A DNA stretch of 64,000 nt from Streptomyces aurantiacus JA 4570 (GCF_000414115.1 NZ_AOPZ01000422.1:17465-81464), one strand, 5' to 3'; shown: positions 7,891-15,526, counted from the first letter of the stretch. Numbers and translations: made by a program. Notes: generated by a model from the letters alone, not told the origin.

Positions 7891-8673
7891 CTACCTCGGG
7901 CGCTGTCGTGTGGCGAGGGTGGACGAGCCGGGGGCGCGGGTGGCGCGCTGGTGTTCGGGGCGGTCGGCGGCTTCACCGCGGCGTGTGTAGATGCCGATGA
8001 CCGCGGGTTTCGCGCTGTCCTCGCTGGGTGCCGTCGTGATGCTCCAGACCAGGCCGGAGCCGTCTCTCACGAAGTGGTGGCCTGGTGTGTTTTCCCAGCG
8101 TCCGTAGACGCTCAGGGCTTCGTCGGCCATGGCGTGGAAGGTGTGGGCGAAGTTCGCGGCGCCGATGTTTTGGTGTCCGAAGTGATAGCGGCCGTAGAAG
8201 GCGACGGCGGGTGGCAGGAAGGTGATGGGGAGGGTGGTGGCGCGGCGGAGGATGCCGCGCCATCCGTGCGGTGTGCCGGGCGTGGGGAGGGGCGGGCGGT
8301 TGTCGAAGTGGGGGAGCCACGCGCGGGTTTCGTGCGGTGGGTCAGTGAGCTTGGGGCACTGGTTGTCGGGGTGGCCTGCTTTGTAGTGCTGGACGATGGT
8401 GCCGGTGTTGTTCCATTCGAAGGTGTGGCACTGCTCGTCGGTGAGTCGGTAGTGGCCGCGTGTGGTGTGGCGTTCCCATAGGCCGGTGGCGGCGAGGTCG
8501 TAGAGCATGGGGCGTAAGAGGCGTGGGGCGACGCAGAACTGTATGTCGTGGTGGTTGTTGAGTTCGTGGGTGACGCGGCCATGTATGGGACTGTTGAAGG
8601 CTTGTTGCGGGGTGATGGGGGCGCCGATCAATTCCCAATGGGTGTGCCTGGGGTCGCGCTTGGAGCGCTTCAA
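7891..8673 (-). CDS. Uncharacterised protein, last gene of a three-gene cassette
   Basis: 260 aa from TTG 8673. I prefer this start because AAGGAA lies about 10 nt upstream and the TTGA overlap couples it to the upstream gene. The sequence is His/Trp/Tyr-rich (HTHWELIGAPITPQQAFNS; GRYHFGHQNIGAANFAHTF). I recognise no family, signal peptide or membrane segment. It ends just 3 bp from the convergent small gene at 7663-7887. The three genes 8876-9178, 8670-8879 and 7891-8673 overlap by 4 bp and form one unit downstream of the RiPP operon. A link to the RiPP pathway is possible but not shown. Confidence 0.7.
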   Translation of the reverse strand: MKRSKRDPRHTHWELIGAPITPQQAFNSPIHGRVTHELNNHHDIQFCVAPRLLRPMLYDLAATGLWERHTTRGHYRLTDEQCHTFEWNNTGTIVQHYKAGHPDNQCPKLTDPPHETRAWLPHFDNRPPLPTPGTPHGWRGILRRATTLPITFLPPAVAFYGRYHFGHQNIGAANFAHTFHAMADEALSVYGRWENTPGHHFVRDGSGLVWSITTAPSEDSAKPAVIGIYTRRGEAADRPEHQRATRAPGSSTLATRQRPR

Positions 8674-8879
8674 GGGAGGTTTCCTTTCCGAGGCGGTGTG
8701 GGCGCGTGGGGGCCCTGGCGGTGGGGTGGGAGGTCTGCGGCGAGGGGGCCGTGGGTGAGGTGGGGTGCGCAGTCCGGGCACGCGAACTGGGTCACGGCCT
8801 GGCCGCTGGGGCTGGCGATGTCGCGCACGGGCACAGCAGCGGCGGTGAAGCGCCCGCAGCCGCAACAGGCGGCGCTCAT
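8670..8879 (-). CDS. Small zinc-ribbon-like protein
   Basis: This 69-aa protein has cysteines in two clusters, CCGC near residues 5-8 and CPDC near residues 34-37, consistent with one zinc-ribbon-like site. It overlaps its neighbours on both sides (ATGA at 8876-8879 and TTGA at 8670-8673), indicating translational coupling. The C-terminal half is basic and proline-rich. Its function is unknown; a nucleic-acid or protein adaptor role would fit. Confidence 0.7.
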   Translation of the reverse strand: MSAACCGCGRFTAAAVPVRDIASPSGQAVTQFACPDCAPHLTHGPLAADLPPHRQGPHAPTPPRKGNLP

Positions 8880-9178
8880 ATCGCCAGGGCGGTGACGTCG
8901 TAGTCGATGCCCATACTGGCCAGGGCTGCGGCCGTGCGGCGCTCCTTTTGGAGGCGGTGTTCGCGGTGGCGTTCGTGCGCCAGAAGGTAGGGGCGGATGA
9001 GGGCGACGTCTTCGCCAGTAAGGGGGTGGCGGAGCTCCTGGACGTGGCGGGGCACGGAGCGCGGGGTGGGTGCGGGCGCCGTGTGAGGTGCGGGGTGGGC
9101 CCGGGCGCGGTGTCTGGGGGTGCGGCCGGTGATCACGAGTCTCAGCGCGTGGCAGAGCAGGGCGATAAGGTCGCGCAT
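8876..9178 (-). CDS. Small uncharacterised protein, first gene of the cassette
   Basis: 100 aa. It has a short N-terminal hydrophobic stretch (LIALLCHALRLVITG), a His/Pro/Arg-rich middle and a helical end (HLTGEDVALIRPYLLAHE-type with an RLQKERR basic stretch). No family is recognised. It starts 35 bp after the terminator that closes the RiPP operon, so it probably has its own promoter or is reached by read-through. Confidence 0.65.
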   Translation of the reverse strand: MRDLIALLCHALRLVITGRTPRHRARAHPAPHTAPAPTPRSVPRHVQELRHPLTGEDVALIRPYLLAHERHREHRLQKERRTAAALASMGIDYDVTALAI

Positions 9179-9212
9179 GCGTCGTCAGCTCCTGGCTAGC
9201 TGGTGGCGTGAG

Positions 9213-9244
9213 CCTCGGCGGCCGGTCCTAAGCGGTCGCCGAGG
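9213..9244 (-). terminator. Hairpin after the methyltransferase gene
   Basis: An 8-bp stem CCTCGGCG (9213-9220)/CGCCGAGG (9237-9244) lies 21 bp beyond the tgmC stop. There is no long T-run. It probably ends the RiPP operon. Confidence 0.55.
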
Positions 9245-9265
9245 CGTTGTCGTGTGGGTGCGCGG

Positions 9266-10447
9266 TCAGCGCGGTGTGAGGTGCCAGCGGGTGCCGTCGG
9301 GGATGTACCAGACGGAGGCGTCACCGTTGGCTTCGCGGCCGTAGCCGAAGTTGTCCTGAGCGGGCCGGCCGCGGGTGTTCCACCAGCGCCATGCGGCCTC
9401 GGCCTGCCTCCACAGGTCGGGGGAGCCGCCATAGGTGACGGTCCGCGCGTCGCTGAAGGGGACGCGGGCCCATGCGCCGTCGCCGCGCTGGAGCTGGATG
9501 CTGGTGGTGCCGGTGTCGTCGTCGAGGTGATAGACGAGTTCGGTATCCGGCAGGTGGAAGGCGAGCAGGAGCCGCAGCGAATAGTGGGCCTGAATGTCCG
9601 CGGCGGTGAGCGCGGTGGGGCGCGTCTCGGCTTCGGGGGCGCGCTCGGGGCGCTGGGGCTGTGGGTAGACGTGTGCGTCGGTGCGGGCGGCCATGAAACT
9701 GCCCGTTGTGGCCGTGAAGTGGCCGACGGCTCGACGGTGGTCGTCGACACCGAGGCGGATGAGGCCGCCGGCGATGCCGAGCGCGATGTCGGTGAGGATG
9801 ATGGCGCCGGGCCTGGCCTGCTCGACCCATGCTTCGGGGATGGCGGGCGCCGAGCAGGTGGCGATGATCCGGTCGAACCCGCCCGCCTCGGGGAAGCCCT
9901 TCCGCCCGTCGCCGGTGGCCAGGTGGGGGCTGTAGCCGACCTGGTGGAGGCGGGTGCGGGCGATGTCGACGAGGTCGGGGTCGACGTCGATGGAGTGGAC
10001 GAGCCGGTCACCCAGGCGCGCGCACAGCAACGCGGTGTTGTAGCCGGTGCCGGTACCGATTTCCAGGACGCGGAGTCCTTTGCGCACGGTGAGATCTTCG
10101 AGCATGGCAGCCATGAGGCTCGGCAGCGTGCTGGAGGAGATGGGGAAGCCGGTCCAGGCGGTGTCGTCGACCTGCTCGGCGGTGGAGGGATCCAGCGCGG
10201 TCACGAGGGTGACGTCGCGGTAGGCGGCGGCGAGGTGCTTGTCGTCGGTGCGGGCCCGCTGCTGGCGCCAGACGGTGATGCCCTTGGCGTTGGTCTCCTG
10301 CTCGAACCACGTGGGCACAAAGTGGTGGCGGGGGACGGCGGCGAACGCATCAGCCCACTGCGGGGTGTGGATGATGCCGGCGCTGCGCAGGGTGTCGGCG
10401 AGCTGGGTCATGTGGGGCCGGGCGGCATCGAGGTCAAGGTCGCTCAC
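9266..10447 (-). CDS. tgmC: PIMT-type methyltransferase of an ATP-grasp RiPP system
   Basis: This 393-aa SAM-dependent methyltransferase belongs to the protein-L-isoaspartate O-methyltransferase family. The PCMT motif I reads VLEIGTGTGYNTALLCARLG (about residues 122-141), and the N-terminus (WADAFAAVPRHHFVP) is diagnostic. The C-terminal 170 residues are the extension typical of ATP-grasp-linked homologues. In the fuscimiditide type of graspetide pathway such an enzyme methylates an Asp side chain, which then closes to an aspartimide. GTG start; GTGA overlap with tgmB, so it is translationally coupled. Confidence 0.9.
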   Translation of the reverse strand: MSDLDLDAARPHMTQLADTLRSAGIIHTPQWADAFAAVPRHHFVPTWFEQETNAKGITVWRQQRARTDDKHLAAAYRDVTLVTALDPSTAEQVDDTAWTGFPISSSTLPSLMAAMLEDLTVRKGLRVLEIGTGTGYNTALLCARLGDRLVHSIDVDPDLVDIARTRLHQVGYSPHLATGDGRKGFPEAGGFDRIIATCSAPAIPEAWVEQARPGAIILTDIALGIAGGLIRLGVDDHRRAVGHFTATTGSFMAARTDAHVYPQPQRPERAPEAETRPTALTAADIQAHYSLRLLLAFHLPDTELVYHLDDDTGTTSIQLQRGDGAWARVPFSDARTVTYGGSPDLWRQAEAAWRWWNTRGRPAQDNFGYGREANGDASVWYIPDGTRWHLTPR

Positions 10448-11412
10448 GGTCGGACTCCTTGCAGTTCATCGGCGATGGCTTCCGCGATGGGCAGGCCGGT
10501 GGCGTGTTGAATCCAGTCCCACTGACCGCACGGGTTCGCCTCCAGGAACGTCCACTCGCCGGTGGGGGAGACGACGAAGTCCAGGGCAGCGAAGCGCAGT
10601 CCGAGGTGGGCCATCAAGCGGCGCACCGCCGCGGCGACGTGGTCGGGGGTTTCGGTGGCGCGATAGGTGAGCGAGTTGTAGTCACTGCGCCAGTCGACGT
10701 GCGCGGCCTGGCTGCCGGCGTGGATTTCCGCGGCGAGCAGCCGGTCACCGGCGACGGTGAGGCGTACCTCGTGGGCCTTGTCCATCCAGGCTTGGAAGAG
10801 GTGCGCGGTGGTGTCGAGGCCGCTCAGATCGGCGAGGTCGTCCTCGGCCAGGCGGCGGGTGTAGACGGTTTTGAGGGTGTCCTCCTCGATGAACACGGGG
10901 GACGCGACGGGCTTGCAGATCAGCGGCCGGTGCATGTCGGAGGCGAACGCGCGCACGGCGTCCGCATCGTTGGTGATCAGCGTGGGCGGGATCGCGAGGC
11001 CGCATGTGCGGGCGGCGGTGAGCTGTAGGGGCTTGTACTCGGCGCGGGACATCGCGGCCGGGTGGTTGACCCACCGGCAGTCCAGCGCGGTGATCACGCC
11101 GCCAAGTCCGGCGCGCGCCTGGGCGGCGGCGAAGCGCTGCTCGGCCTCCGACATGCCCGCGGGCAGCGTGAAGTGGTTGGGCGAGCGGTAGTAGACGCCG
11201 GTGACCTCGGCCAGGCGCATGGACCGGTGCGCGGTGGTGAGCCGTCCGTGCCAGCCATGGACGGCATCCAGACGGGCAGCCAGGGTGAGGTCCTGGGGGA
11301 ATTCGGCGGTGTCCATGCGGAACACTTGGGCGCCGCGCTCGGTCAGGACGTTGACGACGCGGTCGGTCGGCCAGTCGTCCTGAGCGGCGATGACGAGAAT
11401 GCAGGCCATCAC
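10444..11412 (-). CDS. tgmB: ATP-grasp ribosomal peptide maturase
   Basis: This 322-aa ATP-grasp ligase is expected to install ester or amide side-chain crosslinks in the precursor encoded upstream (graspetide chemistry). The N-terminus (ILVIAAQDDWPTDRV) and the ATP/Mg site FLEANPCGQWDWIQ near the C-terminus are hallmarks of the TgmB family, with LICKPVASP as the nucleotide-binding Lys segment. GTG 11412 (AAGGA with 8-nt spacing inside the tgmA end) is chosen; ATG 11409 is adjacent. It lies 4 bp after tgmA and overlaps tgmC. Confidence 0.92.
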   Translation of the reverse strand: MMACILVIAAQDDWPTDRVVNVLTERGAQVFRMDTAEFPQDLTLAARLDAVHGWHGRLTTAHRSMRLAEVTGVYYRSPNHFTLPAGMSEAEQRFAAAQARAGLGGVITALDCRWVNHPAAMSRAEYKPLQLTAARTCGLAIPPTLITNDADAVRAFASDMHRPLICKPVASPVFIEEDTLKTVYTRRLAEDDLADLSGLDTTAHLFQAWMDKAHEVRLTVAGDRLLAAEIHAGSQAAHVDWRSDYNSLTYRATETPDHVAAAVRRLMAHLGLRFAALDFVVSPTGEWTFLEANPCGQWDWIQHATGLPIAEAIADELQGVRP

Positions 11413-11416
11413 GTGA

Positions 11417-11713
11417 TCAGTCCTTGGCGCCCTCATCGAGCGGCGGCGGGTTCGTCACGTTGCCGTCCGGGACGGTGGGGTTGTGGGTCTCCATGAAGGG
11501 CAGCGGGCCCTCGTAGAGACCGACGGAGATCTGCAACGCCGGGTCGTAGATCGTGGGCGGGATGGTGGTGGCCTGGGTGGCGTCGGGGGTGCGGGCGAAG
11601 CGGAGAATCCACGGACGGGTGGCCGTGCTGCTGGGCGGCTCGGAACTGCGGGGGATTCTCCCGTCTGCGGGGGCGAGCGGAAACGCTTCGCGCGGGTGGG
11701 CCAGGCTCGTCAT
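11417..11713 (-). CDS. tgmA: ATP-grasp-modified RiPP precursor peptide
   Basis: This 98-aa precursor has the leader signature RPWILRFARTP (residues 33-43) characteristic of TgmA precursors, followed by a presumed core at the C-terminus. The last 25 residues hold Thr77, Thr80 and Thr87, acids Glu76, Asp83, Asp93, Glu94 and Asp98, and an Asp83-Gly84 pair, the usual substrate of a PIMT-type enzyme. Crosslinks between Thr and acidic side chains plus an aspartimide at Asp83 are an inference. It starts within the stop of the upstream gene (ATGA, 11710-11713) and is followed by tgmB after 4 bp. Confidence 0.9.
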   Translation of the reverse strand: MTSLAHPREAFPLAPADGRIPRSSEPPSSTATRPWILRFARTPDATQATTIPPTIYDPALQISVGLYEGPLPFMETHNPTVPDGNVTNPPPLDEGAKD

Positions 11714-12282
11714 TGAGAGGTCCCTTCACAGCCGGTAACGGGTGGGTGTGGTGTGGACCCGCGCCCCTGCCGTGGGTTGTCGGGCAACGTGGGGGAAGCC
11801 GCAACAGGTCGTCCGCGACAGGGGGCGGGGGCGTAGGGCGCGGGCCCGTGGAGGCCGGCGTGGGTGAGGAGTGGGCGGGCCGAGAGGCTGTAGCAGCCGT
11901 GCCGATCCGTGACAGCGAGGCGGTAGACGGTGCCGTCGCAGAGCGCGGTGAGGGCCTGCTCGTGCTCCTCGATGTCGTATGGCCAGGCGCGCAGGGGCGC
12001 CACGGGGTCGGCCGGATCGTGCGTGACCACGCGTACCGCACCGACCTTGTGGGGTCCTTCGAGCCACACGGCGTCGAGGGGCGGATCGATGCGGTCGGCC
12101 AGGCGCGGCGCCCACACGTCGAACCACCTCATGGCGAGGCGCGGGGAGGGCGCGGCATAGCCGTCGAGGAGCCACTCGCGAGCGGCAGTGTTGCTGGGTG
12201 CCCCGCCGATCGTGCACTCGCACCACACCGTCACGGGCCGCACCGATGGCGCGGGAGGCGTCAGCAGACCCGCGCCGTTCAC
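11710..12282 (-). CDS. Uncharacterised RiPP-operon accessory protein
   Basis: 190 aa from GTG 12282, which overlaps the TGA of the DUF7848-like gene; the frame is open further upstream but homology-like sequence begins here. It contains VRPVTVWCECTIGG at the N-terminus and a Trp-rich middle (MRWFDVWAPRLADRI). No catalytic motif is recognised. It is coupled to tgmA by a 4-bp overlap, so it is expressed with the precursor. It may be a partner or immunity protein; this is inference. Confidence 0.7.
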   Translation of the reverse strand: MNGAGLLTPPAPSVRPVTVWCECTIGGAPSNTAAREWLLDGYAAPSPRLAMRWFDVWAPRLADRIDPPLDAVWLEGPHKVGAVRVVTHDPADPVAPLRAWPYDIEEHEQALTALCDGTVYRLAVTDRHGCYSLSARPLLTHAGLHGPAPYAPAPCRGRPVAASPTLPDNPRQGRGSTPHPPVTGCEGTSQ

Positions 12283-12515
12283 AGCCAGTTCCCCGGGTGG
12301 ACGCGGTAGGGCAGGGTGACGTGCTCGCGGTAGTCGAGGTGCGCGGGATGCTCGCGTACGTGCCCCAAAGCCCAGTCCTGGGGTTCCACGCGGTCCTCGC
12401 TGACCGGGCTCATCGCGCCGCACACCATGCACTCCAGTGCACCCGTGATCGGCTCGGCGTCCGGCCCCCGGTTCGGCGCGATGGTGTGCTCACGGAAGCG
12501 GTGAACGGCGCGCAT
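12279..12515 (-). CDS. DUF7848-like small protein
   Basis: This 78-aa protein has the pattern RFREHTIAPNRGPD, then CMVCGA and WALGHVREHPAHLDYRE. These Cys and His residues look like a small zinc-binding fold. I recall this layout from the DUF7848 family, common in Streptomyces next to XRE regulators. It starts at ATG 12515, overlapping the previous stop (TGATG); GTG 12518 is possible. It overlaps the next gene by 4 bp. Function unknown. Confidence 0.7.
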   Translation of the reverse strand: MRAVHRFREHTIAPNRGPDAEPITGALECMVCGAMSPVSEDRVEPQDWALGHVREHPAHLDYREHVTLPYRVHPGNWL

Positions 12516-12658
12516 CACTTCCGCTCCTCGCCGCGCAACAGCGCCGAGTGCGCCTCAAGCTGCCGCTGTAACTCAGCAGACCGCGCTAGGAGTTCATCGG
12601 TAGAGACCGGCGAGGTACTGGGCGCGGTCTGCTCGGCCGAATCCTGGTCCGTCGACAT
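12515..12658 (-). CDS. 47-aa helical protein, first gene of the RiPP operon
   Basis: A short gene with a good ribosome site (GAGGGG 8 nt before ATG 12658). The product starts MSTDQDSAEQ and ends in an amphipathic helix (LLARSAELQRQLEAHSALL). The stop shares a base with the next start (TGATG). The tight coupling and coding-like sequence argue that it is real. Function unknown. Confidence 0.65.
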   Translation of the reverse strand: MSTDQDSAEQTAPSTSPVSTDELLARSAELQRQLEAHSALLRGEERK

Positions 12659-12745
12659 GCGGGGCCCCTCAACAGGTGAGCTGGGCGGGCATCAACACCG
12701 CTCCGTTTCGGAGTGGCTGCCATCGCATGCTGGACCCACACAAAA

Positions 12746-12779
12746 GCCCTGACTATCACAGGGTGTTGATAGTCAGGGC
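12746..12779 (-). terminator. Strong hairpin terminator after the XRE regulator
   Basis: Perfect 13-bp arms, GCCCTGACTATCA and its complement, with an 8-nt loop and a TTTTG tract on the minus strand. It closes the regulator gene and separates it from the RiPP operon promoter, which must lie between 12659 and 12745. Confidence 0.85.
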
Positions 12780-12796
12780 CAAAGGGTGACGGCGGG

Positions 12797-13981
12797 TTAT
12801 GCGCCCAGCCAGGAGCCGTATGAGAGGAAGCTGTCCGGTAGTTGACGCTTCGCGGCTTCCAACCCGGCGTACGTCTCCCGGACTGTTGGGTGGTACCGAG
12901 CCTGTTGAGGCGCAGCCTTGCGCGAGGCTAGGAGGTTGGCGAACGAGCCGTCGATGTCCCCCGTCCACATCTGCGCGCGAGCGAGCTCGGCATGGTGGTG
13001 ACTGCGGCGCGAGGCTGGCCAGTTCTTAGGGAAGCGGACGGTACGGCCGGCACTGACGGCATCCCCGTATTCGTCGAGTTCGGCGGCGACGCTCACCTGG
13101 TGAACCGCGACGTTGGTCGGCCCGAAGCTCAGCCAGTGCACCTTGACAGCCTCGCCGGTCTGGTCGGCCATGCGCCCAGCCTCAGCCAAGTGCCCCTCTG
13201 CGCGCCCTCTGTCGTGTGCCCGTCCTGCCATAACCGCTGCGCCGAGGTGCAGTTGGCCGGTAACGACGTCGCGCTCGCGGCCGGGGTCGGCCTGCTCAAG
13301 GATGTTCAGGCCCATGTCGACTAGGCGTTCCCCCGTGCGGAATTGTCCTTCGCGCAGGTAGGTCAGGGCACGCATGTAGCGGTACATGCCGCCGAATACG
13401 GCGTCCGAGGCGCGGTGGGCCGCCCAGTCCATACGGGACAGGGCGATCGCGGCGAGGTCGGCGAAGCCCAGTTTCGTGGCGACGTCATAGGCCGTGCGGT
13501 AGGTGCTCGCGAGGAGCAACCACCCCTCTGAAGTGGCAGCGCTGTGCGCCGCGGTGGTGGCTTCCTGAATCAGCCCTGCCACCTGGCTGGCAACGTGCTT
13601 GATCTCTCCAGCACGGACCGCCACGAGAAGCTTCTCGGCATCGTCAGCGAGAAGTTGGTGAGGGCGCGGGCGAATGTCCGGGTCAGGCCCTAGGTCATAT
13701 ACGTCCAGTGCCTCTCGAATGGGGCGTATCAACACGTCTAGTTCATCGGCTCGCAGCTCGGTCATGTACGGCTGGCCGGTGATGGTGGAGACGTCCACAC
13801 GCATGGCGCGGGCCACGCTGGCGATCACGTGCGGGCTGGCAGCGATGACGCCCTGCTCGGTCTTGGTGAGCGTGCTGTATGGCACCTGAGAGAGGTCTGA
13901 AAGGGCGCGTTGAGTGAGATGGCGCTCTAGTCGCAGGCGCTTGATGCGCGTGCCGGTGTGGTCATGAGGTAGAGCGTGCAT
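12797..13981 (-). CDS. XRE-family regulator with TPR-like domain, RiPP cluster regulator
   Basis: 394 aa from ATG 13981 (AGGAG 9 nt upstream). The N-terminal HTH (RIKRLRLERHLTQRALSDLSQ, then YSTLTKTEQGV) spans residues 8-65. The remaining 320 residues are helical repeats like those of TPR-containing XRE regulators. Regulators of this form commonly stand next to tgm-type clusters in Streptomyces. It has its own terminator, and a palindrome sits just upstream of its ribosome site, suggesting autoregulation. Confidence 0.85.
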   Translation of the reverse strand: MHALPHDHTGTRIKRLRLERHLTQRALSDLSQVPYSTLTKTEQGVIAASPHVIASVARAMRVDVSTITGQPYMTELRADELDVLIRPIREALDVYDLGPDPDIRPRPHQLLADDAEKLLVAVRAGEIKHVASQVAGLIQEATTAAHSAATSEGWLLLASTYRTAYDVATKLGFADLAAIALSRMDWAAHRASDAVFGGMYRYMRALTYLREGQFRTGERLVDMGLNILEQADPGRERDVVTGQLHLGAAVMAGRAHDRGRAEGHLAEAGRMADQTGEAVKVHWLSFGPTNVAVHQVSVAAELDEYGDAVSAGRTVRFPKNWPASRRSHHHAELARAQMWTGDIDGSFANLLASRKAAPQQARYHPTVRETYAGLEAAKRQLPDSFLSYGSWLGA

Positions 13982-14010
13982 GCTGGCTGGCTCCTGTCTG
14001 ACTCGACACT

Positions 14011-14027
14011 TGAACGGTACCCGTTCA
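14011..14027. promoter_or_regulatory. 17-bp palindrome upstream of the RiPP-cluster regulator
   Basis: TGAACGG-TAC-CCGTTCA has perfect 7-bp arms. It lies 30 bp before the regulator start codon, between promoter and ribosome site. It is a good candidate for the regulator's own operator. Confidence 0.6.
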
Positions 14028-14059
14028 GCTCCACAGGGGACTTGCCAGCACAGCAAAAG

Positions 14060-14087
14060 GCCCCCTCCGCCCAAAGGCGGAGGGGGC
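14060..14087 (-). terminator. Terminator of the lysis/late operon
   Basis: A 12-bp perfect stem GCCCCCTCCGCC/GGCGGAGGGGGC with a 4-nt loop. On the minus strand it is followed by CTTTTG. It lies 6 bp after the last lysis gene and ends the late transcription unit before the cargo block. Confidence 0.9.
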
Positions 14088-14093
14088 ATTAGT

Positions 14094-14351
14094 TCAGTGG
14101 AGGAGTTGCCAGGCGGTCAGGGACAGGCTGATCACGGCGACGATGGCCGTGATGGAGGGGAGAGGCCAGCGGGCCCGCTCCAGGGCCTCGACACGGGTGT
14201 CGAGGTCGTCGAGGGCGCGGTCGGTCTGCTCGCCGCGCTGCACGAGGAGGGCGAGGGAGCCGTCGACGCGGGCGAACCCCTCGGCCATGGTCCCGCGCAG
14301 TCGTTCAAGCTCGACTGCGACGGAAGGCTCGGGCGAGGGCGGGTGGGTCAC
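14094..14351 (-). CDS. Phage membrane protein of the lysis module (holin-like or spanin-like)
   Basis: 85 aa from GTG 14351, coupled to the upstream gene by a GTGA overlap. A helical region (VELERLRGTMAEGFARVDGS and a further coiled segment) is followed by one C-terminal membrane helix (SITAIVAVISLSLTAWQLL). This layout is common next to endolysins of actinophages. It may anchor or regulate the holin. Confidence 0.75.
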   Translation of the reverse strand: MTHPPSPEPSVAVELERLRGTMAEGFARVDGSLALLVQRGEQTDRALDDLDTRVEALERARWPLPSITAIVAVISLSLTAWQLLH

Positions 14352-14581
14352 TGCGGAGTGTCCTCCTGGTCGACGAGGCCGAGTCCTATGCGGTCGAGCA
14401 GGGCCTCGACGCTGGGCAGGGCCATCACGCGCGCGAGGCCGCCCGCGGCGGCGAGGGCGCCGGCGACCCACGGCAGGGTGGCGGGGATGCCGGATGCGTC
14501 GATGATGCCGGGCAGGGCGACGGCGAGGGCGACGATGCCCTGAATGAGGGTGCGGATGGTGCGCTTGGTGGAGGTGCTCAT
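14348..14581 (-). CDS. Holin
   Basis: 77 aa with two hydrophobic helices (TLIQGIVALAVALPGIID and TLPWVAGALAAAGGLARVMA) and a short polar tail. Its size and position directly after the endolysin fit a class II phage holin that permeabilises the membrane for lysin release. AAAGG lies 6 nt before ATG 14581. Confidence 0.82.
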   Translation of the reverse strand: MSTSTKRTIRTLIQGIVALAVALPGIIDASGIPATLPWVAGALAAAGGLARVMALPSVEALLDRIGLGLVDQEDTPQ

Positions 14582-14632
14582 GAGGTGCCTTTCGTTGGGG
14601 TTGGGTGCTGCGGGAAGGGTGGTGGGGCGGCG

Positions 14633-15499
14633 CTAGACCTTGGGGACCTTCAGGGCGTCCCAGGTGGTGCGGCCGGGCCAGCCGTCGGCGTCGCGGCCGG
14701 TGAAGTTCTGCTTGCGCTGCCACTTCGCGTAGCTGCGGATGTCGGCCGCGGTGAACTGCGGCCCCGGGCCGTTGGCGTAGGCCGAGCAGCCCTCGGCGAC
14801 CAGGCGCTTGCCCATGGCGGTCACGATCGGCGAGCGCGGGTAGCGCTTGAAGAAGTCGACGCCCGGAAAGGGCTCGAACTTCGGGGCCGGGACGGGCTTT
14901 CCGGGTTTGGTGCCGAGTCGGTGGGCGATGCGCTCGCGCATCGTGGTCATGGAGAAGCCGCGGGGGTCCTGCTTCTGGTTGGTCCACTGCTTGTGGCCGA
15001 TGACGGATGCGGCCGACCAGCCGTAGGCGCGGCAGATGGCCGCGGAGACGCGCTCGATGGCGTCGAGCTGTGGCTCGGGCCAGGGGTCGGCACCGTTGCC
15101 CAGGTTCACGCACTCGAAGCCGTAGAAGTGCCGGTTGCCGTCGGCGTCGCCGTCGTTGGGGGCCGGCGGGGTGCGCTCGGCGCGGACGGCGGCGAGGACC
15201 TCGTCGTCGCCCACGCCGGCGTGGTTGGCGCGGCCGGAGCTGATCAGGTAGACGGTGCCGTTCTTGGCGATGACGCCGTGGCACAGCGGGCCGGGCAGGG
15301 CGGCGTAGCCGTCGTGGCAGATCCGCACGCTGTTGTCGGTGCCGCTGGTCACGGTGTGGTGGATCATCACGCCGTGGATCTGGTCGAAGGATCCCTTGTG
15401 GTTGCGGTTGTGCGTGCGCCAACCATGGTGCTCGACGACGGTCACGCCCTCGGCGCGCAGGATCTTGACGAGGCGGCTCGGGGTGAGGGGAGGGGCCAT
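14633..15499 (-). CDS. Endolysin, N-acetylmuramoyl-L-alanine amidase
   Basis: This 288-aa endolysin has an amidase_2 (PGRP-like) domain: zinc ligands in VMIHHTV (about residues 44-50) and SVIGHKQW (about 164-171), substrate segment FYGFECVNLG. The last 70 residues form a separate wall-binding module ending DADGWPGRTTWDALKVPKV, typical of PG-binding repeats in Streptomyces phages. It cleaves the amide between MurNAc and L-Ala. No signal peptide, so export depends on the holin. Confidence 0.92.
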   Translation of the reverse strand: MAPPLTPSRLVKILRAEGVTVVEHHGWRTHNRNHKGSFDQIHGVMIHHTVTSGTDNSVRICHDGYAALPGPLCHGVIAKNGTVYLISSGRANHAGVGDDEVLAAVRAERTPPAPNDGDADGNRHFYGFECVNLGNGADPWPEPQLDAIERVSAAICRAYGWSAASVIGHKQWTNQKQDPRGFSMTTMRERIAHRLGTKPGKPVPAPKFEPFPGVDFFKRYPRSPIVTAMGKRLVAEGCSAYANGPGPQFTAADIRSYAKWQRKQNFTGRDADGWPGRTTWDALKVPKV

Positions 15500-15526
15500 G
15501 AAGGGGTGTCTCCAGACATGAGAAAA

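Noticed and set aside
9266..11412. General protein-repair PIMT with an unrelated ATP-grasp enzyme
   Set aside because: Order precursor-ATP-grasp-methyltransferase, overlapping starts and the RPWILRFAR leader motif identify a RiPP operon.
14094..15422. 442-codon minus-strand frame joining endolysin shadow and the small lysis protein
   Set aside because: Only its last 85 codons are coding-like and start at GTG 14351; the rest is out of frame with the endolysin.
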